Shown: piece after piece, positions 43,283-55,200 of the stretch
How the letters are laid out: each line of letters opens with the position of its first letter
Numbering within the stretch: the stretch's first letter is position 1
Source of the DNA: Phoronis australis
Lineage: Eukaryota > Phoronida > Phoronidae
Assembly: GCA_002633005.1 (NCBI GenBank)
Contig: NMRA01000416.1
Span: forward strand, 206,759 to 270,758
DNA: 64,000 bases
Direction: 5' to 3'
The notes under the pieces: model-generated
Seen by the model: the letters and a program-made list of their open reading frames with translations, nothing else
Databases searched by the model: none
What the model was told of the DNA's origin: nothing
Position numbers and translations under genes: made by a program

Positions 43283-46200
43283 CTGACAGAAGAAATGTCA
43301 AAAGTTAAAACATTCATGGGACATCTAACTTAAATTTTCTAATTTTTACAGCTACATTAAATACATACACAAATCATGGCATAGGTCCACTGAACATTGC
43401 AAACCATGCAAGGGATGCTCATAATTTCAAACAAGTGCAATCAAAATCAAAACTAAAAATGCCCTTTAGGGGCTTTAACAACACTTACATTGCTTCAAAT
43501 ATTGGCAGGTGTCCTCTAATTAATAAATTGATATTATAGGAGGTGCAGCACGATAATCAATGATACGAGCACCGACGGTACAGAAACACTTTTTACAGGT
43601 TTTGTACATGCAGCCAGATGCAAAAACTAATGAGCTGCCACTACTACCACACACAAACACGTGCGCGCGCGCGCGTGCACAAACACACACACACGCGCGC
43701 GCACACACACATACATACATACACAAATAGGCATGTACTGAGGAAATGGCAATCTTGAAGACGTAACTTTGGTTCCGAAAAGCACCCCTAAAGGGTCTTT
43801 AGGAAAAGCTGAATAGACTCTGTAATTAACATTGCACTTGATACCAAGAGCTGGAATTTATTGAGATCACTTGGCACAAAACCGAACTGCTATTAACCAA
43901 ATGTACTTAAAACCTCCGTGTCAAGTTTAAAATGGCGACTAAGGAATGTTGCAGTAGACGCAACCACCCAACGTCACCCATGCTTTTATCGGCAGGAACA
44001 TATCTGTTAATGTTTATAATGATCCTCTGAGCAGTTTGTCGTACAGAGGCAGACGACAGAAACGACTTAATTAAAATGGGACGTTTCTGGTGCAGAACAC
44101 GTCAAATCCATCCAAAAATAGAAAGATGTTGTCGCCTTCATTTTCCTAGAGCTCGGAAATGTTGAGTTTCTTAATTAACCCTGGTAATTAACATTAGACG
44201 GCTGAAACAAGATTTAAATGCGTGCAGGTTTAGTGTTTGTTTTTTTTTTGGGGGGGGNAGACCCAATTTCAAGTGTCAAATTCGGAACACGGAACTATGA
44301 CTAAGTATAGGCTCTCCCGCAATATCCCAGACGACCGGCAGTAGCGCTGCGCACTACGACTCCGTTTCCGTCGTCTGCTTCACTGTGAAATGGAAAAAAA
44401 TTTACTTCATTTTTTAAAGAAAATGAAATCTGAGTGACGATGAAAAAGCAGAAGCTGCTGGTAAGATGTGAATTTTAATCGAAGCCTTAGTAAATCACTC
44501 GGCAGAAACTCATAATTCTGTCTTTGTCAAACCCTAAGTTAAGACGATTTTCAAAGCAATCGCGTCATTAATGTCAACACAAAAAAAAACGGATTTGGTC
44601 TTTTGGGCAATTGAAGAATATTTTAAATACAACAAATGTGTTACGAACTGATTGCACAAAATATAAAAGTGTAATAAGCATTACAAAAAGAAGTAGGTTT
44701 CGCGCGCAAACGCTGTGGACCATAAACAAGTAGGTCTCTTAGAATCAAAGTACGTGCGAAATCGTGGTGGTGCAGTGGTAAAGCGCGCGCGTTTTATCCA
44801 CCAGGTCTGAGTTCAAGTCTGTGTTTACTGCACGTTTTGAGCTTTGACACGTTCTCCGTTTTTTTTTTTCTTTGCCTTTTTTCTTGGATAATACTTCAGA
44901 AATCAAGGTAAATGCTTGATATTTAGAGCAATAAACAGAAAAATTTTCCTGGCAAACCCCCCTCCCGACCTCCCCCCATTCGGTGCTATGCGCATCTACA
45001 ATCGTGCTTTGCGCAAATGTTTACAGACAAAATGTTGGCCCCCCTTGTGATATCCTAGATCCGCCACTGATTTTAGAAACTTTTGAGCCAAAGAACGCAA
45101 AGAAAAAGGAACATTCCTAATGGCCAACGAAACATTAGTCAGGGTCATCCAAAAACTAACATCAGCCGTGAAGTCAAAAAGAAATACATTTGCCAAACTT
45201 ATAATAGACCTAATTCACGCGGCGGACATTAAAATCCAAAGCGAGGCTCACTGCGACAAACAAAGCGGAAGTTGACATTGCGTGAGTTAAATAGCCGGTC
45301 TTTCGAGTCCAATCTGGATATTAAATCTTAAAAATGTGTCGATAATTAACAACAGAGACGTAGAAAAATACATTAGAGAACAAGGTGATGCACCAAAGAG
45401 ATGTCTGACGAAAGGGTATATTTTTCGGAAAACCAGCTTTAAAACATGGAAAGTAAATATGACCAAATTACGGAGGTATTATGCTGAATGTTGGGTTACG
45501 TATCTTCTTGTAAGTTGTTGATAAAAATGCTTTCAACACGAACCAGGTTATCTGCTTGTACATGTATTGTTGACGAGTTGAAGATATATTCAACAGTGGT
45601 GGCTCATCGCATATTGCTGTCATGGGGAATTAGTCACACCTGGTTTAATTTGTTGATCAAGAGTGTTAACATCAAGTATAGCCTACTGTAGGTACGTCCT
45701 GGTGAGGTAGGAACTACTGACAGTTGATTTGTCATTAATCTGAAAGAATAACTGATGTTATTGAATGCATTTTTAGTAAAATAAAAAAACAAATAAAAAT
45801 GAAAAAAAATATTTGACCGTTATTTAAATTCTGAAAAAAACGAGCACAGCCTCAGAAACCGCTTTTGCATTATATCCAGGTTCTCATTCACTCCGTTGCA
45901 CACATTCACAAGCAATTATTTGACCATCAATTCGGCTTTCTTTGTTTTAATAATTCTTACGTCTATTTCATGTGTTAGGTTTGAACTATCAAGTTGAATT
46001 TTAAAATTATCACACCTAATTCGTTAGTCCAAAGCATAACCTCGCTTTAGAGCTCAACTTCAGTTAACTGGACAGAGCAAGCATAGCTATCATGTTTCTT
46101 CAGGGGCCTCGTTCATGCGACGGGAAAGGTGCCTGTGCCTTGTAAAAGGGGAATTCATTCGCAGAGTCGGAGGGGAAAAATGTACCTCCCGATCATCATC

Positions 46201-49200
46201 AATAGCACCCTCGCCCTGTTGCAAGCTCTCATAGGCTCTGTCTCAAGTAGCATTTTGTGCTCTTTCAAACTGTCACCTGTGTGGTTACAAGTGATTTGAA
46301 CTTCATAGAGAACTCTTCAACCACTAGGAGAATTTTTAGGCCTCGTGGGGGGAATTTCAAGGGAATTTCCAATGTTTTTGACAGTGGAATAGGGACGACA
46401 TTCGGCCCCAAAATCGAGGGATTGAGGGTCCAGTCCTTTTTGGAAAGAAAATTGCATCATCTTTCAACCCGTAGTCATGAAAACAGAGCCTGGCTGGCCG
46501 AAGATTCTCCGGTCGTTGATATGATGCTCGGCAACAGAGATGCGACAAAATATGATCTTTGCGAAAACACTTATAAATTTTACACGGACATATTGTCCTT
46601 CGTCGAGACGTATCGCAACGACCCAACGCTTCAGAATCTCAACGTCTTTAGGTATTGTAAACAGACAATTGAGTGTCCGTATTTTTTCTAACCCGGTTCG
46701 AGCAACGCGGAATACAAGCAGTATGCCAATAATAAAAAATAATTGCAGGCGGTCTGTTACACGTTGTACCAGCCGTGCGCAGGCCTCGCATGTGGGAAAT
46801 AATTTTATGCTTTATTAATATATCGTTAAAACCAAGCTGAGGAGCTAGAAACCTGGCTCAAGAGTTTAGCAGTGTGACCTGGTGGGACTCGAACCCACGA
46901 GCTCGAGTAAAGAAAGCGTGCAGTAATCAACCAGGCCACACTGCCTCCTCAGTATGCCAATAAGCCAACATAGCTATCGTAGCAAGCCTCGTTTTGGAAC
47001 GCGCCTCCTGTCGACGTGAATTAGGTCTATTGTCCATCAACCTAGTATTCAAACTGATCCAAAAACACGATCGGCACTAGGGTTCCACTATGTTAAAAAA
47101 TCAACAGCAGCCAGGGTTTCCGCAAGGATTACGTACATAACTGTCAATGAACTACGTCAAAAGAATAGGTGGACATTGAGGTAGATGTAAAGAAAACCAC
47201 ATTTGATTTTAGGAAGCATCAGAGTAGTTGAAGTGCATGAAAATCAACGGCGATCGCTCTCTCCTCAATAATATGACTTCAGTTAGATTTCAGAAACTAG
47301 ACATAGTAAACAACATTGACGATTTGGAGGCACATGCAAACAATAACTAGTATAGCCGCAGGGGTGACACAGTAGTTCGATCTGTCCGAAAATCAACTTC
47401 AGCTATGCTTTCGATAATAGGAACACACCGGATGTGCTGCCACGTCAGTTTTATTATGATTTCAAATACTTTGTAATTATAAGAATTAAATGATAACATC
47501 GATGTACAATTTTTTATCTTGAACAAGGAATGAAAGAGTTGGGGCATTCACACATTCTAAAAAAAAATCAGGCACTAAATATAACTGCTACTACTATCAC
47601 TACTACCACTACTACTACTACTACAAAATAAACAATAGTACTATTAAAGAAATAACAATAAAGGAAAACCACTGAAATTCACTGCAATGTAGCACCAAAG
47701 TTCTCCCTCATTCTAATTTTCCTGTTACCCGGTTGTTCGTGCGTTCGAAATACAGCGCTGTTATTTTGAGGATACTTCAAAGGCAAACATGTCTGGGCAT
47801 TACTGTTGTTGATTAGGTACTAAGTGAATGGAATATTCAACGATAGCAATAAAATTATAAAATTTATTAACATGGATTATTCAGACCTGAAACACATGCT
47901 TCGAAAAGTACACTAAAAAAACTTGAATGACCCAATTCAAATCGAAATGGCGTTCTGTTCCACGAGACAAATGCACCGTCCACAATGTTCAACGCGACAC
48001 ATCTAGGTGAATGTATGAGGAACATGTACTCTCATCAGTAGTGCCGCATGTATCAAGATCCATAACGGATTTGAACCACGGAAAAATTGTTACTGAGAAC
48101 CTGTTCAAAAATAAACGTCACACACTTTCTTCTCACTATTAATAAGGCCGCCAATTTTCAAAAAGGTTCTTTGAGCAGTTTGGCGCATAATAAAGCAAAT
48201 GTAAAAAAACAGGTTACAAATCATAAAAATGGCCACTATGTGGCTCAGAACACAAAGAATTTTTCCGAAAATAGGAAGGTGTTATCGTCGCTTTAATCGA
48301 AAGCTTTTTGCCAAATTTCATAAAAATCCGTTAAAGAAACTCAAAAGATAATAGAGGCAAACTTAAAAGAATAAATTGCCACTATAGAGGCACGCCGATA
48401 ATCAGGCCCTTACGCCGGATGGACGGAAGACGAATGGGGATGACGACACAATATGCACACATTACATATTGTTGGGCGAATGATATCATAAAATTGGAAG
48501 AAAGGGGCACAGCCGACTAGTAGGTTTCGTCCAAAATTCGTCGTCATTTGTTACCATATTCATAGGAATACACTTGCCAAATTCCACAAAAATCCTGAAA
48601 GGGGTTTAGGAGTTACAGGGGCAGAAGGCGGAGAAACAGAGGCGACAGCGATGCTAGCCCATGCATATGTGGGTGTATAAATCTAACATAATATTCCCAA
48701 CATCAATTCTGAAAGCTTTTTGAGAGGTTCATTGTGCGTGCATGTTTGAAACTAAGGCATTGAAATTACTTATAACCCATATATTACCTGAAAGCTTCAA
48801 GGCGAGAGGTAGGTTTGGTCCTTTACTCCAGGTGTCAGTAGCAGGATCATATATGTCTACTTGGTTTGTGTATTCTCTTTTATCAGACACAACCTTCAGC
48901 CCTCCTACACATAAACGAACAACACGATTATTCCAGATCAGCGTAGAAGTTTATTTCCCAGAAAATTTGAAGTTGCATTCAAGCAGACCAGCATGGATGG
49001 TCCAGCAATCACCAAACCTCGCAAAATTAGAGGCTTGTGTGCAATAACTAGCATGAGCCGAGGGAGAAGTTCGCGAGCCATGTTTGCACTGGTACCGGAG
49101 CCGTGCTGACATAGGCACCGGAGTCGTGCTTACAATGGTGTTTACACAGATACCGAAGCCCTGTTGAAATTGGTTCTGAAACCGTGTTTACACTGATAAC

Positions 49201-52200
49201 GGTGCCGTGCTTACACCGGTAGGAGAGCAGTGTTTACGCTGGTACTGGAGCCTTGTTTTCACTGGTACCAAAGCCATGTTTGCAGTAATAATATGTGTTG
49301 CGATCCAGGGCTCATCTTTTTTATTGCATCTGCTATCGTTTTGTGAGGGCGAGACCGTCTTCTTTATGAGACGGTGAACTGAGTTAGCGCCCACGGTACC
49401 TTGTACTTCATCAATAGATTTGCTCAATTCCCGCTAATGTCTAGAGGCCCATTTATCAGGGAAACTGATCAAAGGTCATAGTGCGTGGAGCAGAGCAATT
49501 ACTGCTTTTAATTAGACTGGCAACAAAACATTGGCTTTTAAGCCAATTTAAAAATGTTTATCAATGGGTTGAATTCACATGGACAATAGCCTCGCTTTAA
49601 AAACTTCTGTTGTCTGGATTTGAAACATAACGAGAGTTTTTATTAATCTGCGAGCTGTGTTCACGAGTGCGAAGCTATGAGGATGAGTGCGTGAGCTGCC
49701 TTGTTCAGGTACCCTACAGTCGAGTCTAATAAATGCACTTCTCCTTTAAAATTTCTAGACTCAGCTTTTCAAGACAAGGATAAAAACAATCGCAAGTCAG
49801 GTGCAGTATTTATCGAATGATTCTATTCCAACTGTAACCTAATTCGTACAATCGCGCGTTCGCTGAAATTTTTAAGGCTTCAAGATCAGAGAAAAAGAAT
49901 CTTCTAAAAGGTAAGGACAGCACAGAAAGTCATTGACCAATACAATTTCAAAGATGGGTTACATTCAAGTAGTTATGAATATCATGCGCGGAGTATTACT
50001 TTACACAGACTTGTCGATAAGGTCTTACATAACCTTGGTACATGCAAAAATTAATAGGTAATTGGTTACTTTTATAGCCAAGGACCAAATTTATTAAATA
50101 ACTTCTTAACCAAGCATTTCAGAGCCATAACTCGCTATGTGTTTGAAATCCTTGATAATCATAGAGTCTTGTTATCTGCCCAAAGATTATGCTAAGATGT
50201 CCGTAATCACGTGAGATCATCTTTAAAAAGTCTAGATTTTTCACGGAGACCACAATCGATTTTTACATCAAACTTGCAAAGTACGTTTCTTAATGTTTAC
50301 ATAAGCGTGTCTGAGATTTCTTTTAAGACAACTCTGCTGACAAAAAATATACGTCAACATTCCTTGTAAACTGAGTGCCAGCTTTCAAGGTTATAGTCCT
50401 TAACATAGAAAACAAAAAAGAATTTGCATTTTTTTGAAAAAATCAAGTTTACGAGAAATGCCTCTAGCTCTGTGAAAAATGAAGATTTGTTAGATAACGA
50501 GGGAATCATATGACTACAATCCTTTGGGCATGGCTTTCTTGCACATAATAAAATTCTGTGGTTAACAAAAAATCATAAGTATATAGTTCATAGGTCTACT
50601 TTTAATACAAAAAATGCTCAAACTAAAACAGTTCTTGGTGACGAAGGTTGTGCGGCCGCCATTACGTTTTAACCAAAGCCTTTAAGCACACCAAAGAGGT
50701 CTGCATTATGTTGCACTCACCAATGACGTAAAACTGATCTTTGTACACCACAACACCCATCAGAGATTTAGGAGAAGACATGTCGCTCAGGGAAGTCCAT
50801 TGATCCGAACAGGGGTCATATCTGCGTAAAAGTTTAATGTCTTCACGAAGAATACAATATGAAAGGCTTAAGGCGCGTAAGAACTAAGCAATTTGTCTAC
50901 AACACGACGCTGACTGTTTGGCAGAATTTGCAGCAATGCTATACTGCCACACAGCAAGGCTTGGAATGACCCATGACAAAAAAGAGGAAACTTTTACGGC
51001 CCTAAATACACATTTCAATCTAAACCATACCTCAACAGATCGAAAGTTACTGTGTTGTGTTGGCAAAACGCACTCGTTTTAAGCAGTACCTGACATCTTT
51101 TTCAGCAACAACAATGAAGGCAATTAGACGCAACAAAAAATATTTTTAAAAATTAAAATAACGATAATGATGAAAAATTTGCAGTCTGAGTGGCAGGAGC
51201 TTATTCTTGATTTGTTGCACTGAGGGAGACCAATAAAATTATTTTCAATTCTTATAATTACGATACAAAATTACACAAAAAATGAAAATAAATCCATAGA
51301 TTATCTAGAAAGCCTGAAATACATACACATTTAATTCCAACAAAAATTTTAATTCCAATGCAAATGAAAAAAATTTAAGACGAACACCTGTGGCTCATAC
51401 CCCAACTGTTAGCATGGAGAAATGAAAGTCAAAAACAACAAAGTTTATAGAATGCATCAATCACAATCCTAAGTTGGCCAAACAGTAATTACAGGAGTTA
51501 ATTGTTCATAAGCCACGCTGGTGGAGAAGAAACTATGTGACATAAGAAATAACTATCAGCGAGGACACTGCCGCGATAATTTTATGGCAAATCCGATTTT
51601 TTCCGCGGAAGTATAACGAAAATACGCGGAGGGAATAAAAGAAAAAAGCGGAAATCCGCGTTTCCGCGGAAAATTCCAAGCCTTGCCACAGGCAATCACA
51701 GATCTACACAGCTGTGGTTCCTCGGAGATATACAGATTATTACGTGGCGAAGTTGTTATCTCCCGTTATCTAGAGCCCGAGTGGATTTTCGAGAATTATC
51801 GCCCGAGGGGCGTCAGCCCCGAGGGTGATTCTCCATTACCAGCAATTCGTAAACTATGTTATCCGCCAGGTTCTCTGCGTAAACTAGGTCAGCGCTTATG
51901 GACCAGTTAGCGCTTCACTCTCCGCGTGTCCACTGGAGAGAAGCACCCAGGAAGGTTGTTCTACATTTTGTAGCCCAAAATTACCAAAGTTCAAATGCAT
52001 TCCGTTCAAAAGGAAAGACAAATCATATCATTACAGATGTCTGACCAATATCATGAGTCACTACTCGTAAGCAAATCAAAGCTGTCCTTACTCGTTGCCT
52101 TATCTCCCACTACCCGTCAATCGACTAGTTTTCAGTTCGCAATGCAACAATACAATTCTCATAAATTCAACTTGTAATGACCCCTTTCAATTTTAAGCCA

Positions 52201-55200
52201 TGCCCAAAGTACTCGGAAACAAATTATTGTTAGATACAACGAGGTTTTTTTTCTCTGAAGTGGATCGTAAACATCTCAGGTGACTGAGTTTTCCGCACAT
52301 AGCTACTTTGGCCTAGTAGTAGAGCTGAATTTTCTGCTCCTCGGGCCGGGCCGGTCAAGGGCCAATCTCTGTTGTACGCACTACTTAAGCATTGGAATCA
52401 AACTGTTATATATAGAGAAAACGTTTATTAGTATACTGGTGTGAATATTATCAGTGATTTAACCAAAAACTTCGAATTAACTAGACCCACTAATGATAGT
52501 CTATGACGATAAACTGATATCAAAAGGCCAAAATTGGCCATTTTCGGCGACCCCATGTTAAATACAAAATTTTGTCTAATTTTCTTCAAAATTCTACATT
52601 TCAATCTTGATTATACTGACATCTGTTGGGTCTATCGGCAACTAACCGCACATGAAAGGCTTGGTCGAAAATTATCGTTTTCTCACATGCACTTTCGGGT
52701 TTTTAGCGGCGATTCCACTTATCGAAGCGACAAAATAAGCCAAAACTTTGGCCATACCATGTTAAACATAATTTTTTTCCAATTCTGCTGAAACTTGGCC
52801 ACGTTTTTAACAAAATACTTATCTATGTTATGTGCTATCGGCAAATGTGATTGATTCATAAATAAGACCCTCACGCTGTGTTTTCTGCGAATCCCATGTA
52901 TTCTGAAGGGGGCTGAGTGATTTTCGCGCATGCGCAATTCACGGTTTCAATATTGCTGGTAATGCCAAAATCCACGAGAGCTCTAGATAAGGGGGATAAC
53001 GACTGAGAACATGTAATAATCTATTTATACCACATACTAAGCGAGAAACATTACAATGAATCGATCTACCTTTCTTGACTCGCCTCGGCTTTGTAACTAC
53101 TTTCTATGTCAGAGGCCCGGGGTCGGAGGTCGTGACCTTTTAAGAAAAACCGGGCTATTTTTGTCAAATAATGCTTTTACTCAAAACCAATTGAAAACTT
53201 AAATATAATAGAAATAAATTGAATTTATAAATTAAGGTTTACCAACTATTATAGCTTAAAACACGTATTTTTCACGCTAAGCTTCCACCGGGAAATTATC
53301 GTCTGCTAAAGTAGGTTACCACTGGTAACTGAATATAATTCTCAAGTCAAAGATCCTGACGACACGATACCCGCATTCAAACTATAGATCGGTGATTTAC
53401 AAGTAAGAGGACATGAGAGAAAATTTTCACTGAATTACAATATCACTTTTATGGAAATTATGTGTCTTATTTTTCGTAGCGTATAAGTACAGTACAATGC
53501 CCTTTGCTGAACATGCGATTGTTGCGCGTGCTCATTTAAGTATTCTATTTTCACTCTTGATGACGTCAGTCGCTGCGTGGTGTAGTGGTAAAGTCGGTGA
53601 TCAGCAATATAAACGTCCTGGGTTCGACTCCGTCCTCGGTTTCCCGCCAAATCATTATCTCACTACTGAGATATCTTTATGGGTTATTACACGGTTGTAT
53701 CTGCCATTTGACGCTAATATTGTGGTATAAATAGTTTTACATGTGTTCATAATTGTTTTGGTTTGTAATCGCGGTTCTAAATCATTCATGTCCAATGTCA
53801 GCAATGTTTGTGTGTTACAAAGTAATTAAATCAGTTTTGGCCACAGTAAGATTAAAAACCGGACGATTGATCGCCGCACAAATAAAAAAGTTCATGTCCA
53901 ATCAACGTTTCGTCTATTCATTAGACATCACCAGGACCATATTTACAAAGGACAGGAAGTCCCAACATACAGCTCAGGTAACATCCATAAAGTGAAGTGA
54001 GAGATACAGGGAATATACATGTAGTCAGTAGCTGGTCATCACCATAGTTGCACGGCCACTGAGCTCTGCTTGTTATTCAGAGAATCAGTAGCATGCTGGT
54101 TGTGAATGCCCAGTGACTCTTAAATGTACAGTAATTTCTTATTAGGTTCTCTGCAAATAATGCTAACTGAATTGGCTTGGTTATTGTTGCTAACACAACG
54201 CCACACGAACTTTTTTATTTGTGCGGCGATCGTCCGGTTTTTAAACTGTCACTAATTAATTTCAAATTTTCAGACTAGGTTAATTTTGCCATCTCCTGGT
54301 GGTTCCTGAATTTGGGAAAGTCGATATTGCCTGTTTCTAAAATAGGATACAAGCTCTGGCCTTGAGCATAGTAATTTATTTTTTCAAATTGGAGAATTTT
54401 TACTGTAACTTGTAGTTTCAAACCTCAAGCTGTGTTTGACCATGTTATCACCAGCGGTCTTTCCTCCAAAAACATAGAGCTTCCCTTTGTATCCAACACT
54501 GCATGAGTCACAGACAGGTTCCAACAGTGGCGCCACATTTCTCCAGACGTTCTTTTCGATGTCATACTTCTCCACTGTAGCCACTATGTCACTACCAGAT
54601 TTTCCTCCAACAGCGAAAATATAGCTTCAAGAGAAAATGTACCAACTGTTTAACTCAAAACAGAAGTTAGTAATTTAAATTACAAAATAAGACCCCCATC
54701 CTCCTTACAGTCATCACCCACCTGCACCCTTCACACCTCTTGTCGCATTCAGCCTCTTTTGTTTATCCCTTTTCGTAAAAGGTTGGTACATACGCAGCCT
54801 TTTTCGAAATTGCGAAGTAGCTAGATTTCCCAAAGTAATGAGTTTTCTATTATCATCAGTTAATGTATGCAGCAGCATTTAGTTGTCACCAGTTACCTGT
54901 CCAGCACTGTCAAAGGGAACATGGCGCGAGCCATGTCCATGCTTGCCTTCTCACGCCATGACCTCGAGGTAGGGTCAAATACACACAAACTGTTGCTGAA
55001 CCGGTAGGCAGTTTTGTACATGCTGGGCTGGGCAAAACCACCCGCAACATAGACCAAGTTGTCACCAGTCACTGCACAAGCTACAACAGAAGATAAAGCT
55101 TGCTATTCAATTTGGCAGTTAGCGTTCTTTGAAAGTCACTGAAATTCAATATTTTGTCTAAGCAAACGGGTTGTATAAACAAACATGGTCAGAGGTATTG

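Noticed and set aside
46869-46944. Functional tRNA gene
   Set aside because: The terminal stem is 15 bp and does not connect to the T-arm as in a cloverleaf; the A box is poor.
49075-49289. CRISPR-like array
   Set aside because: The 23-bp units are head to tail with no spacers, and the DNA is eukaryotic.
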